The notes beneath the pieces are model-generated. The model had not been told where the DNA came from. It saw only the letters and a program-made list of their open reading frames with translations, and made no database searches. From Candidula unifasciata (Eukaryota; Mollusca; Gastropoda; Stylommatophora; Geomitridae): DNA of 64,000 nt. How positions within the stretch are numbered: the stretch's first letter is position 1; each line of letters opens with the position of its first letter. Below are positions 1 to 12,424 of this stretch, piece after piece. The DNA lies in contig CAJHNH020002507.1 in assembly GCA_905116865.2 (NCBI GenBank), forward strand, positions 1 through 64,000, read 5' to 3'. A program made the position numbers and the translations under genes.

Positions 1-654
1 ACCCCCCTGAAGTGATGCTTTTACTCTGTTGAGCTTCCTGTCACACTTTCTCAACCTGTCTGCAAATAGTAGTTGGGTTATTGTGGGTGTGTTTATTCCC
101 CCTACAAAAATATTTAATTCTAGTTTTTCTGGTCACTTCTTAAAGTTGCTTTTTTCAAATTTTGTTTCTGTACAAGTAAAAAAGGGACAGGAAGCGCCGA
201 CCCTGCCTGTTTTGATAGTAAACATAGATATTTCCCTTCTTTGTTTTTTACTGCCCTTTGGAACCCTGAAAAAGGTCATATTTTATGTAGCAATTGTTGT
301 ATCCATACCCCCAAGAATCCCCATAGGCACGGGGCAGTAAAGAAAATAGCAGACATTTGTAATAGCACCTATAAAAAAAAATATTTTGCAGGGTAACTAA
401 AAAGGCAAAGCCATTGACTTAACCACTAGAAAAGAGGTTTGTTTTGGTCTCAATGTTACAGCAGAAGAGCGGACAGGGGGGCATCCTGTCTGTCGTAGCC
501 AGTTCTGCCCCAAAAGGGAGTCAATATTTTGGGACCTCATGCCGCGATGTTCATGGATAAATGCGGGCTTGCCTTGTGGCCTGCGGGTTTATCAAGTAAG
601 TTGCAGGTTTGCCATTGTCAGTAACTGAAGATGGAGGTCTATTTATCTAACACA
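1..654. other. No gene or repeat recognised
   Basis: AT-rich DNA; a 103-codon open frame at 29-340 on the + strand has no recognisable domain and no splice context. Confidence 0.6.
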
Positions 655-1210
<556 letters not shown>

Positions 1211-1763
1211 ACGTATCTTAAAATATAAAACTTAAAATCCAAAAGTCTGTCTGGCAGGCGATTGTCACAGAGCCACTTCCCAAACATTGACCAGAAGGGT
1301 GGTGCAATTTGCGAAAAGCATTCTGGCTGCAATGTCTAGTTTTACTGTGCAATCTGCAACATAGTTTCCATGTTTTTCTGATAATTAACGCCAATTTAAC
1401 TAAACGTTAAAACCCAATGGAGTTGTTTTCCACAAATGCTACCTATTTGTTTCAAGAATTAGTTTAATTTTTTTTTTTTTATTGCATGTCGCTGTTATCA
1501 TTCTTTACACTGGACAGCGTCTGTCGTTTTCTTTTAGCGGCGAGATAAAGCAGCGGCTTCTTAGTGACTGGACCAGTGTTTCCGACTGAAGGGACGCTAG
1601 AGCCACATGAAGAGGCTTGGATGGTAAGCTTCCTTGATCTCATGTGTGGGGCGGTAAAACTGGGTAGCTAAACAAACGGCAACTGTGGAAACAGAGAGGA
1701 AGCAGAGGACGTGAGAATACATTGTCATTTCACTATTGGAGGCAAAGCCGGCAATTGAGTCCA
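1211..1763. other. No gene recognised
   Basis: Unique-looking DNA with a T run at 1470; nothing matches the repeat families seen elsewhere in the window. Confidence 0.55.
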
Positions 1764-2047
1764 TTATGTGTGTGTGTGTGTATGTGTATATGTGTGTGTG
1801 TGTTGTGTGTGTGTTGTTGTTGTTGTTGTTGTTGTCGTCGCGTTGTCGTTGTCGTAGTCGTCGTTGTCTTTGTCGTTGTTGTTGCTGTTGTTGTTGCTGT
1901 TGCTGTTGCTGTTGTTGTTGCTGTTGCTGTTGTTGTTGTTGTTGTTGCTGTTGTTACTTTTGTTGCTGTTGTTGTTGTTGTTGCTGTTATTGCTGTTGGT
2001 GGTGGTGGTGGTGGTGGTGGTTGTTGCTGTTGCTGTTGTTATTGCTT
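1764..2047. repeat. (GT)n and (GTT/GCT)n microsatellite
   Basis: GT-rich tract to about 1812, then GTT/GTC/GCT trinucleotides with a GGT block near 1998-2020. No coding signal. Confidence 0.97.
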
Positions 2048-2125
2048 CATCCACTTCTTGACTTTTGTCTTGTTCTAGAACTTGAGTTTAGCGTATTTAA
2101 AGCGTATTTTAGCGTATTTATTTGT

Positions 2126-2278
2126 ACTGCAAAGTACAAGATGAGACGAGACAGAAGTGACTCTATGGTTTGGTTCACTGTTCACTGCAAAGTACAAGAT
2201 GAGACGAGACAGAAGTGACTCTATGGTTTGGCCCGCTGTTCACTGCAAAGTACAAGATGAGACGAGACAGAAGTGACT
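2126..2278. repeat. 58-bp tandem repeat, about 2.6 copies, with an inverted copy at 2521-2566
   Basis: Each unit holds ACTGCAAAGTACAAGATGAG, ACGAGACAGAAGTGACTCTA and TGGTTTGG...CTGTTC. An inverted relative (GACTTTGCAGTGAACAGTGG, CCAAACCATAGAGGCACTTC) lies about 240 bp downstream. Confidence 0.93.
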
Positions 2279-2568
2279 TATCCACATGCAGACTGTTGTT
2301 TCCTTGTCTCTGAGGCATATGAACTCCGATTCCGAAGGAAACACCAATAATTAGTCAACATGTGCTACGTATTTATTTTAGAGAAATGGAGGTCGTGTGT
2401 CTCTACCCCACCCACTCCATTCCCTCCCCTTCAAACAATGGGACCTAGAACCCACACGTAACATGAAAGCGATACTAATTCCCTAGTGTGCCCAGTAGGG
2501 CCAGTGCAGTGCAAGATGCGGCAGACTTTGCAGTGAACAGTGGGCCAAACCATAGAGGCACTTCTGTA

Positions 2569-3105
2569 ACGGCTCGAGTGACGCTTGTTTGTTCGGCTGC
2601 AGTGAAAGATACTTAAAAGTTCACATGTGGCTTCTGCGAGTATCTTGTTCTTAGTCTTTTTATCGCAAATACTACAGGCATCACAAACTGTCACTAGTGT
2701 GAATTAACGAAAGAACGTATTTCAAAAGGATCACAATTTCGGTACGCTGATCTTATATTTGGCAATAAAACACGTATCTTTCACGTGGTATGTGTATATC
2801 AAGCACATTATTTTCATCTATCAAAATATGTAGTGTGAAATGCAGGTAAAAATGCACAAGCATGGATGACAAATGAATGCGTTCAACAATACCTGCAAAA
2901 ATGCACATGCAGCACACACAGGCACGAGCCAGATAAATGGAACTGACGGATGGAAATACCGTCTACACACACACACACTTACGCGCGCGCGCACAAACGA
3001 TGTTACTCACATCGTCAACTCGGTATTGCTCAAATTCAAACAATGAAGACGCAAACAATATACCACCTGGCTCAATTCGTTTATTTCGCCTAATGCATTA
3101 CTATA
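2569..3105. other. No gene recognised
   Basis: Unique-looking DNA with a short CA/CG-rich piece at 2966-2995. Confidence 0.55.
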
Positions 3106-3560
3106 AAGTTTACATAAGTGGTCTCTAACATTTTGTGTGAGTTTACATAAGTGGTCTCTAACATTTTGTCAGAGTTTACATTAGTGGTATCTAACATTTT
3201 GTCAGAGTTTACATAAGTGGTATCTAACATTTTGTCAGAGTTTACATAAGTGGTATCTAACATTTTGTCAGAGTTTACATTAGTGGTCTCTAACATTTTG
3301 TCAGAGTTTACATAAGGGGTCTCTAACATTTTGTCAGAGTTTACATTAGTGGTCTCTAACATTTTGTCAGAGTTTACATTAGTGGTATCTAACATTTTGT
3401 CAGAGTTTACATTAGTGGTCTCTAACATTTTGTCAGAGTTTACATTAGTGGTCTCTAATATTTTGTCAGAGTTTACATTAGTGGTCTCTAACATTTTGTC
3501 AGAGTTTACATTAGTGGTATCTAACATTTTGTCGAAGTTTACATTAGCGCTTCCCAACAT
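3106..3560. repeat. 33-bp minisatellite, about 14 copies
   Basis: The unit GAGTTTACATTAGTGGTCTC + TAACATTTTGTCA is repeated head to tail with changes mostly at TTA/ATA and CTC/ATC positions. Since 33 is a multiple of three, both strands stay open, giving a 156-codon frame that is an artefact. Confidence 0.97.
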
Positions 3561-3597
3561 TTTTTTAAAAACTTTTGTGAAACTCCAATCTTTATAC

Positions 3598-3770
3598 GGT
3601 TTACATCAGTTTACATCAGTTTACATCAGTTTACCTTAGTTTACATCAGTTTACATTAGTTTACATCAGTTTACTTCAGTTTACATCAGTTTACATCAGT
3701 TTACATCAGTTTACATCAGTTTACATCAGTTTACATCAGTTTACATCAGTTTACATCAGTTTACATCAGT
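3598..3770. repeat. 10-bp minisatellite (TTTACATCAG), about 17 copies
   Basis: Nearly perfect; occasional TTACCTTAG or TTACTTCAG. The unit equals the first ten bases of the 33-bp repeat (GTTTACATTAGT), so both arrays may share an origin. Confidence 0.95.
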
Positions 3771-3814
3771 AGACTTCAAAGTTTTTGCAGTTCACATTAG
3801 TTAAAAAAAAAAGT

Positions 3815-4475
3815 AATTAAAGGACCATTTTCCACGCCTTTAGGCATTTAGGGCTAGATCTATATTTTTAGACCGATCGGCACAAGAAAGGTTATGCGGT
3901 CTGCTTTACGCCGGCCGTCTTTACTTCCTGGGACTTTTGCAGTGTATTGTCCGCATCTTTTTATGTTTTTGTTTCACAGCCATTACTATAATTAATTATA
4001 TTATTATTGGACAGTTAAACTAAGCTTACACTTAGAACTTTTTTTTTAATGGATCAAGAGGCTGGACTCCATCACCTCAATTGTATCTTTAAGTCTTGTC
4101 CTGCTTGTTTTATATATTACATGCACACATATCTTGTGCATATAATATAAACCGCAACATGTCTCCCCAGGATTTGAATCCAACAAGTGCCGAAAGAACT
4201 GCTAGCTGAGTTGTAGCATTGGCCGTTTATCCGCCATTGATTGGCCTATTTCTCCGGTGTCATCGTATCGCCGTACCTTTGCCAATGGATGCCACTGGGG
4301 TTACAAGGACTGCTGTGTATTAAAGTAATCTGAGTTGCTCGTTTGAAATATTTACTTGAACTGGTACACACTCAAAGCTGAGTAGACCTGGGCGCCAATG
4401 ACATTTGTGACAAAAGTATGGTTCCGTCAAAAACCAACGACCTACCGATGCGTCTGTTACACCACGGTGGCGTTT
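3815..4475 (-). mobile_element. SINE S1, apparently split
   Basis: 3815-3945 holds the 3' half of S1 on the - strand (CCACGCCTTTAGGCATTTAG, ACGCCGGCCGTCTTTACTTC, TGGGAC). 4355-4475 holds the 5' half (CTGGTACACACTCAAAGCTG, AGTAGACCTGGGCGCC and a tRNA-like end). About 410 bases lie between exactly where the S1 sequence breaks. The intervening part has a B-box-like GGATTCAAATCC on the - strand near 4165-4185, so another SINE may be nested. No clear target duplication was found. Confidence 0.55.
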
Positions 4476-4624
4476 TATACAATATTTAAGCTGGGTAGAT
4501 CCCAGGCGCCGAAACAATTGAAGCTGACCGCTGTCGAACCAACAAACAAACGAACTTCACATGTTCAAAGGGTCTCATACTGGGCTCGTTAATCACTCCT
4601 TCCAAGGACTCATCTCTGAGAGAG

Positions 4625-4990
4625 TGAGTTGAGAACCGACATCATTGTACTGGAGACATTCACATAAGCGCCTCATCCAAATCTTCATCAGCAAGCGTTG
4701 GATTCCATTTCCAATGGTTCCAGAGCTGTCTGACTCTATATATTTTCCGCCTCTCTCCCCTGATTGTTATGCGGAGCCATATACCCTAATCACTCCACGT
4801 CGCACCTTTCTCTCCAGACCGTGATGTGTTATGTACAGTTTACTCGCTCTCAAGAGGCACTTACGACATCTAGCTTGACATGCATTGATTTACCACAAAG
4901 TAAAACAAAATCAACCGGTATATCCGCCTGTTCATTTCACAACACAGCGGCATACCATGGAGAAAATATCCAAACACTCGTGGTTTGTAC
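4625..4990 (-). pseudogene. RNase H-tail LINE fragment
   Basis: The - strand text runs from a G-x-A-G-V-like segment to the terminal pattern 'WNxxLLMKxW...A..CECL'. It matches the tails at 9800, 12425, 29375 and 31870. It is degenerate, with several stops. Confidence 0.6.
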
Positions 4991-5727
4991 TGCAATTGTA
5001 TTTTATATAAAAAGCATATTATGCTCACGTAGAGGCCCTAAACGCCAAGCCATTTTGTTAATTTTTTTTTTCTTTGTCTTTTTGTTGAATATACAAAGAA
5101 TGTCTGCGTTTGTATGTGTATAAGTGTGACATGATTCAGGATTTTTTTATTATTTTGTGACCGTAATAGCCTCAATTATATTGCTAGCATTGTTCAACTG
5201 TTTCCGTTCTGTCTATGCTGATCCCAGTGCAGTCCAAAACTCTTCCTATCACGATGGTCAGCTCAATTATTGGCGTCTGTAAGCTCATCTCCTCCTGGTC
5301 ATTTAAAGCCTATTGTATGCTTTATCTAAAGAATTATTTAAATTATTTACTGATACCGAGAGATTTGAACAATGTAGGATGTCGACGTGATATTTCTAGA
5401 ATTCTGAACTCTAGACTGCTAGTTGTGCTTAGAACACGCATGAAAACAGGTTTAAAGCCTTTCTTTGCTAAAGTTTTTTATGTTCACGAAGATATGCATG
5501 GGCAGGACTAGAGATGCGTTAGGGACCTGATCTTCATAGTGGTCAAATCTGTCCTGCATCGACTTCTTCTTCAAGCCCGACCGATGAACAGGTGCCATGT
5601 CAAAGAAAACTATAAAAGACTGCACAGTCGAGTAGTAATCTGCACTAACCAAAAGTTAACCTTTCCCCGCAATCGTATCACATCATGTGATGTACACAAT
5701 GTCAGTACTTGCTGTTCTTGACTCGGG
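4990..5727. other. No gene recognised; one possible transposon scrap
   Basis: A 66-codon open frame at 5452-5652 on the - strand reads SADYYSTVQSFIVFFDMAPVHRSG. The layout vaguely recalls a mariner-type segment but lacks clear motifs. Otherwise empty. Confidence 0.4.
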
Positions 5728-5801
5728 GAACTATAAAAATTTATATCTAGGCCTATTTACCCAATACAACCAAAAGGCGGGAAAAAGCGGTCCTTTACTC
5801 C
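5728..5801 (+). mobile_element. SINE S1 3' fragment
   Basis: CTATAAAAATTTATATCTAG, GCCTATTTACCCAATACAAC and GGCGGGAAAAAGCGGTCC match the S1 3' region. A further S1-like piece (GTCCTGGAAAG, GTCGGCATGATTTTCATCA) sits at about 5940-5990. Confidence 0.6.
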
Positions 5802-6669
5802 TATGTGGCGGAAGAAAAGAAGACACAGCGATACACTGACGATAAGTTCAGAATACATTTCAATTTATCATAATCAAAACATTTACATAACTGAATGTGC
5901 TTTTGGTTATACAGTGTCGATCGAACCTTAAATGGATAGAGTCCTGGAAAGAAAAAGCTGTCGGCATGATTTTCATCACATCACCCATGTGATGTCGAGG
6001 GCCCGAGATGTTATTCAGGAGCTGAGGTGTTCTTCCCTTCTAAAATATGGTGAAAACAGAAGTGCTGCAGAAAAGGTCTCTCTCTCTCTCTCTCTCTCTC
6101 CAGAAGCTCTGTGTGGAGGGGGGGGGGGGGGGGGGGGGGAGGTAGGGCGGTGTAGTGTTTCAGTAATTCACTAAACGTCAGCTGTGACTAGGATGCTTAA
6201 CCAGGAAGGTGTTAAGGGATAGGCGGAATAGAGAACAATCTCAAGAAACAATCGAAAGTTTCGACTGAAGACTTCTACAACTGAGCAGCGCAGCACAATA
6301 TTTTAACGGTAGTCATAGTAATAACAAAAGCGTTGATGAAATTTGTTATTATGTATATAACCATAATAATATTAATATTAATAAAAGTAATAATAATAAT
6401 AACTATGATAATAACAGATATAATTGATGACATAGAAATAACAATTGTTTTGTTAAAAGTTCCTGCACACTTTCATCTAAATATGATTTAACAAACTCCG
6501 CAACTCACATCACTGTGTTTGCTTTTGGCATATTCCAGTCGTGACGCCAAATGAAAAATGCATGAAATAGTCGTTTTTGTTTGTTTTTTTTTTTCTCCGC
6601 AACAGCCTTAGCACCTCTCTGTGGCTTAGACGTTAGTGAATGTCGTAAATAATTTGATTCTGGAATCAT
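5802..6669. other. No gene; short CT and poly-G tracts
   Basis: (CT)n at 6077-6100 and poly-G at 6117-6139. ATA/ATT-rich DNA at 6340-6440. Confidence 0.6.
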
Positions 6670-7130
6670 CACCATCATCATCATGTAGCAGGTCCTTTGC
6701 AGAACGTCGCTCTCATCATAGTCTGCGTGAAAGAAACTCGGTCTCTTGCCAGTTCTCCTGCAAGAGAACTTTCATACTCAATGAGTCACTTATATCCTAT
6801 GCCCATCTTCCTGTCGGTCGGCCCCTGCCCCTCCTTCTGCTATAATTGTTTCCAATCCGTCGTGGCGCTTCATTTGACCAAAATATTTCAGCTTCTGAGA
6901 AAGGATGCTGTTTATTAGCCAATCTTCCTAGATGTTAAGATCTTTCAAGATGTCAGTATTTCTCCCCTTCTTTGTCCAAGATATTCTGAGAATCTTTCTA
7001 TAGCATTTCAGCTGAAAAGTCCCTATTCTCTTTCTTAAGGACTGAGAGATAGTCCATGACACATCCGTATGTAGCCACAGGGAAGATGCATGCTCTCAAA
7101 ATTCTAATTTTGATCTTGGAATAAGAGGGT
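6670..7130 (-). pseudogene. LINE C-terminal fragment
   Basis: The - strand reads KIKIRILRACIFPVATYGCV (the 'L-x-P-V-A-T-Y-G-C' motif), then DWLINSILSQKLKYFGQM, and near 6850-6780 a glycine-rich stretch ending EDGHRI. Stops interrupt the frame. Related pieces lie at 50450-50700 (+), 51950-52580 (+) and 63890-64000 (-). Confidence 0.68.
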
Positions 7131-7579
7131 TTAATCTTGGTAGCCGTGAGAGTCACACGGAGGACGAGATTGTGTCTCGTTAAGTAAAATTCCCAAACTT
7201 AGTAATGGAAGTCATATTTCACTGTGTAGACGTGCAGGACAATGAGGACAATGTACTCAACGTTGCTGATAATTTATTCTCTCTATATGTAGAGTTAGAA
7301 CAAACTGAACGATCTAGTGTTACGCAAACAAACAGAGCATGCCAACAATCCTAAACTTCCGATGTAATCTATGGTTAATTTTTTAGAGTGTAACTACAGA
7401 TAATGTGATTTGTGTATAGTACTCAAAGTGATTTATGTATGTGCTTCAGTATACGCAGATGTAACTCTGTAGTAATGCAACTGACGAGTAACGGAAAAAT
7501 TTGTTAGGCAATAAACTGTAGAATGTATGCTTAAAAGACAATCTATTTCTGAATCTGAAAAAAAAAATAAAGGTAATAA
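7131..7579. other. No gene recognised
   Basis: No motif or repeat seen; lies between two LINE fragments in opposite orientation. Confidence 0.5.
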
Positions 7580-8170
7580 TGAATATATCACATCAACCAA
7601 GTATTGAAATCGACAACGAAAAGTCTGGCAATGGGACAGATTTGGAATATTTAGGCCTAGTAACGAACAACAGGGATGACTGGACAAAAGAAATGATACC
7701 AAGACCTGCTTTAGTAATGCAGAGGTTAAACAACACGAAGAACCTATGGTAAAGCACCTGCAAGCAAGTTAAAGTAAAAATTGTGAGATCATGCATAGTC
7801 TCCGTGGCAACTTACAAAGTGGAAAGTAGAAAATCGGAGGTTTTGAACTAAAATGATACAGACCAATTCTTAGAATTCTGTGGACCAGGAAGAAGAAAAA
7901 AAAAAACGTCGGCACCCTTTATAATTTGAGCATAAAGGTGAATTCACTCGTCAACAGCATACTCTCTTACAAATACTGAGGTATTTTCGACATGTCCGGC
8001 GTCACGGTAGTCTGGAGAGAACGGTGAGGGAGGGTGCAATTATCGGAAAACAACGCAGAGGCCGACAACCTCGAATGTGGATTCAGGAGATTTTAAGATG
8101 CCATGGCTTGGAAAGCACATAGGGCTGGAGAGGACGTTCTGTAAAGGACCTGCTGACAAATTGTTTGTGT
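7580..8170 (+). pseudogene. LINE C-terminal fragment
   Basis: The + strand has NGTDLEYLGLVTNNRDDWTK and RLNNTKNLW, then an IKVNSLVNSILSYK-like segment, RHVRRHG-like residues and GKQRRGRQPRMWIQEI. It ends KGPADKLF and is followed by the short repeat at 8190-8320 that recurs at 40744, probably the element's 3' untranslated tail. Confidence 0.65.
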
Positions 8171-8189
8171 CAACATCATTTGTTTATGT

Positions 8190-8320
8190 TGCTGTTGTTG
8201 TTGTTTTTCGTCCATCACAAGTGATCAGGACCACTTTTTCTTTCATCTGTCATAAATTGAATGTTTGTGAGTCAGGAGGAAAATGATGGCAGAGCACAGT
8301 GTAGACTTCTGGTCAAAATA
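8190..8320 (+). repeat. Short interspersed repeat (probable LINE 3' tail)
   Basis: TGTTGTTGTTTTTCGTCCAT, CACAAGTGATCAGGACCACT and TTTCATCTGTCATAAATTGA recur at 40744-40870. It follows a LINE C-terminal fragment (7580-8170), consistent with its 3' untranslated end. Confidence 0.6.
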
Positions 8321-8607
8321 GACGCTAGGCACGGTCACTGTTATGAGCCGTGGAAAATTTATTTGCTTCTGCCAGACTGTGGCCGGTGCATTTTTGCTCT
8401 ATTTGTAGACTGAAAGGATAGTTTTGAGGCCTAGCTTCTGAGTTGAGTACATGGCGTGACACTGTGAGCTTCTGATTTCATTTAGAATGCTTTTCTACTG
8501 TGATCAACGTGGTAGTGTGAATCGTAGATTCAGAAAATGGCGCGATGATTGTTGTCGCAATATTAGTGATGCCATTATGTGATTAAAATGAATCGCGTGT
8601 GCAACTG

Positions 8608-8736
8608 CTAATCTATTGGTGACTTCTGATACCATCCATGAAGAACTGCATTTCTAGTGTCGGACTGTTTGTTAATCTATTGGTGACTTCTGATACCATC
8701 CATGAAGAACTGCATTTCTAGTGTTTGACTGTTTGT
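8608..8736. repeat. 64-bp tandem duplication
   Basis: Two copies of a unit containing TAATCTATTGGTGACTTCTG, ATACCATCCATGAAGAACTG and CATTTCTAGTGT differ at only a couple of positions. Recent duplication, no coding signal. Confidence 0.93.
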
Positions 8737-9799
8737 GTTAGCATTTCAGATGGCTACGGTATGCTTCTAATGTGTGTGTATACTAGTGCATATGCTGAGA
8801 CAGCAGTGTGTCAATCTTTCCACAAGCGACTGTGGTTAACATTCATTGTGTTTTTAGGTGGCACAGGAGCGGAGCAACTATGGGATGACCCGTTTGCTGT
8901 GAAGCTGAAACTGAGATTGCCAGTAGATAAAAGACCTGTTTAACGGGTCTTTCTATCATGTCTTCGCTGTCCAGCTGCCCTTGTTCTACATGTCCCGCAA
9001 ATCGTTGGACGTTTCCGGATATATGTACGCCATAAAGTCTGGTCTTGTGCTACATCATCCCAGGTTTCAGGGTTTGTGATAAAGTCTTTCAGTGACTTCT
9101 CTACCTTCATGTATCTCACCATCGAAGATTATTTTTAGGACCCGATGGTTTGGCATTTAAATATCTTGACCAGCCCATCGAATCTCGGACTGCATCACGA
9201 TGATATTGATGCTGGGAGTGCCAGCACTATCTAGTACGACAGGGACCAAGACCATGTCTTGCCAAGTTTCACAAGCTTGCATTAGCATTGGGGGCACTTC
9301 AGCTCTGTGTACCTTTAGTTTGGTTTGTAGACTGATACCACTTTAGGAAAAATGTGACTAGCGCGATAGAAAGGTTGAAAGTGATGAAGAATTGCCTAGT
9401 TTCGTTGACTTCACTATTTTGTCTGTATCCATCTGAATCCAGTGGCAGGTTAAGTCGGCTGGAGATTCAGTCAGGTGCAGTGGAGAACCAGGGTGTTCTG
9501 TGTTCATCACTGTCCTCTTTGCACTCCACAGCGCTTTGCTGATACCCGCCATCAGGTCCCTTGAACCAGATCCGTATTGTCTAAACTTACAATTAAGAAA
9601 ATTGTTTTGAATTTGTGGTTTTATTCATCGTCATAAATAGATGGCTATTGACTTACACACACAAAAGGAAACATTACCTGTTGAATTCAAAGCTGAGATA
9701 TAAAGTCGTCCATGAAGCATAGATTCGATTTATGTAAGCAATAGCTAGCAAATAGAGTATTTTAAAATCATAACCAGTAAAGAAATGTTTAATGTCGAA
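8737..9799. other. No gene recognised; possible eroded LINE
   Basis: 8960-9120 on the - strand has weak 'WDDVAQDQTLWR-TYI' text recalling LINE tails ('A-x-D-R-x-x-W-R'). No other motif. Confidence 0.4.
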
Positions 9800-10175
9800 T
9801 TAGGAATCGACATCACAACACTCCTATAAGTGCTCAGTCCCCATCTTCAGCAGCAAGCGAAGAGTTCCAGTTCCGATGGTACCAGTAAAAGACTGATTGT
9901 TTATCCGTCTCATCCTTCCCCTGAGTGTTGAGCGTCAGCCAGATTCCCTGGTAACTCCTCGCAGCGCCATTCTCCTTAGACGGTAACGATCTATCTGCGC
10001 CTGTGAACTGTTTACTTGTTCCCAAAGGACACTCACAATGTCTAGCTTGTCTTCCATTAATTCACCAGCAAGTGGTGCAAAGTCAGCCAGGTTATCTGCC
10101 TGCTCATTTTCTAACACATCCAGTTTGGGAAAGCAAATTTTATAAGTTACACTAATATTAAAATTACAGTCCATA
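9800..10175 (-). pseudogene. RNase H-tail LINE fragment
   Basis: The - strand reads LENEQADNLADFAPLAGELM and QAQIDRYRLRRMALRGVTRE, then a shifted WLTLNTQGKDETDKQ and NWNSSLAAEDGD. The motif N-E-Q-A-D is the last catalytic Asp region of RNase H. A frameshift lies near 10000. Confidence 0.72.
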
Positions 10176-11059
10176 TCATACTTGATTAAGGCTGCAGAGA
10201 GATGACTCCAGGCATAGTGGATTCTTTAGTCAAAAAGCTAACTGATGAAGCGCAGATGAAACTGATGCTGTAGTTTACTCAGACAGAAAAGTAATTCGGG
10301 GCAAGCGAAGTGCATAGACATTCACAGTGAGCTCAAAGGGTAAAACCATCAAGGAGAAGGATGGCGCCTTTGTTGTGAACAGCTAGTCTCACAGTGTAAA
10401 CTGTGACTGTAAACAAGGACTTAGGATACACAATAATGATTAGCAACTCGAAGAATATGTTTATGAATAACCAGGCTGGAATTTTAGGCAAGAATGGATT
10501 GCAACACTGAACGCTTTGCGTATGGCTCTTGCAATTATGGGAATTTCCAGGGAACATAAGAGAACTTTAGAATTGCGGGGACAAAGTCGGCGGGCTATAA
10601 AAACGAGAGACACGTGGGTAAAATCGTGCCTAACTTTCACCTTTGCACCAGGTGACGCTGGTGTGGATACAACGAGCGTGCAGATCATCTTGCAGGAGGG
10701 CAATATACAACCTAGTAGCATGTCGTTTTACGAACCTCAGACGCGGGATGGTACGGTTAAAAAAAAAATAATAAAATAAAATAAAAAAAAGTACCATAAC
10801 AACCTTTAACAAAGATCTACTACCACATCTTCACCTAAGATGTTACTTCTCTCTACGCATTTATTTCCAGTGTGATGGTCTCATAGGTTTGCATTTGGTT
10901 TCCTTGATCAGAGACAGTCCCAGTGTAGCAACTGGCCCTTTGATACGTCTGGTTGAAGTATTGCTCTTAGTATTTTGCGAATTGTTTTGCAGCATTTCAC
11001 TTCCAAATCCCTGATTTATTTCTTCTTTGATATTTGAGTGAGTACATGACTCACATCCG
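10176..11059. other. No gene recognised
   Basis: Around 10620-10680 on the + strand TFTFAPGDAGVDTT hints at another RNase H piece, not followed by other motifs. Confidence 0.4.
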
Positions 11060-11420
11060 CAAAGTGTATTGGCTTTAACCCCTGACGCTCTGGGCTCCCG
11101 CCTTGTCGGTTCTATACCACTTAGTGGCGAATTGATGTATGACAAGTTAGATCTTACGAGGGCTGTTTGGGAGAGAGTGAACAGTGCGAAGGCACAAATA
11201 GATCATTTCAGTCTGAGGATAATGGCGCTGCGAAGAGTTACCATTGGATCTGGCGGACGCTGAACACTCAAGGAAAAGGCAAGACGACCATAAAAAAAAA
11301 AAAAAAACCAGTTACCGCTAGCCTAGGAACTGGGACTCTTCGCTTGCTGCTAAAGATGGGGACAGAGCGATTATGGGAGTGTACCGAGTTCTATAATTTC
11401 GATTCTTCATTTAAAATTCA
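11060..11420 (+). pseudogene. RNase H-tail LINE fragment
   Basis: The frame reads GELMYDKLDLTRAVWERVNS and IDHFSLRIMALRRVTIGSGG, then a shift to WRTLNTQGKGKT and GTLRLLLKMGTERLWECTEF. It is an inverted relative of the copy at 9800. Confidence 0.72.
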
Positions 11421-12049
11421 ACATTCTACATTTCGCCATTTGAAGAAGTCAAGATGTGTGATCTCGAAAGCTTAGTCTCTGCATTGCATATGCGATTCTG
11501 TTGTGACCTCTTTTTTGTGTGCAGTCACCACTGCACACAAATTACTGCTAAAACAATGAATCATACAGACGCAGTAGGACATCAAATCATACAGATATAA
11601 TGAGGTATTTGAAACTCCGGTGTCTAAAGCTATTGCAAGACATTTTAGGAAATAGTGGTTATTCAAATGGCAAAGTTAGCCTATGTCCATTCCAGTCTTG
11701 GCACTAGTCAAGAGATTAGGGTCGATGTCCTCATTGGCCATTCGGTAGGGCGAAACTCCGGTGGTAAGTTCTGGTTGCTCGTCCACTCCAAGACTTTGAT
11801 CTTGATCCATAATTTTATTTTTGCCTGTACATCCATTTTACAGTTCTGGCTTCCTTGTAATAACTGTTGGCCCCCTGCCTCTCAGGCACATGCATTCAGC
11901 ATTTGAAGGAAAAACCTCTATAAGTCACCATCTACGATATGCTTGTGAGAGGCAATAGGGCTATTCTTTGTTCTCCAGAATGGATCTCCATTTAAATTCA
12001 TTCATTATCATGTTATACTATTATATTTTATATAGGGCTCGCTTTCTAT
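11421..12049. other. No gene recognised
   Basis: Nothing seen beyond AT-rich unique DNA. Confidence 0.5.
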
Positions 12050-12260
12050 TCCTCCACTTCGTTCTACCCTGTACGATCAGGTCAATATCATGGATGTAAT
12101 CTAGTCCAGCACCTTTGGCCTCTCACATTAATGTTCGTCTTAGGGTTTCGTTAGGGAGTCCTCACCTCCTTAATCAATGTATTCTCCATTATAAGGCATG
12201 TTTGGTGATTCTCTGGTTGTTTCTTTCGCCGAATGTGTCCTATGAAGTGCCATCTTATGT
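12050..12260 (-). pseudogene. LINE RT fragment
   Basis: The - strand has AKGAGLDYIHDIDLIV-like residues matching the segment at 50300-50470. The remainder decays within about 200 bases. Confidence 0.45.
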
Positions 12261-12424
12261 GTCTTGTAACTTTTGATACTGCTGGCTACCCAGACATTTC
12301 TTTTATTTGTTTACTTCTTTTAAATTCATCCCATTCTATTTTCTTCTTATACTCAAAAATATGTTTTCGAATGTATTTAACCTTAAATCTATTTACATAT
12401 TGAGTTAAGTTAAGTTGAGTCAAG

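Noticed and set aside
1722..2218. Cys- and Val-rich frames
   Set aside because: Trinucleotide GTT/GCT repeats read in different frames.
3090..3560. 156-codon frame with an 11-residue repeat
   Set aside because: The 33-bp minisatellite keeps frames open because 33 is divisible by three. No start context, no signal peptide, and both strands are open.
5452..5652. Possible mariner transposase piece on the - strand
   Set aside because: Only a loose resemblance; no D-N-A-P-H or P-D-L motif.
10516..10779. 87-codon open frame with APGDAG
   Set aside because: It may be an RNase H scrap, but neither the preceding nor following motifs were found.
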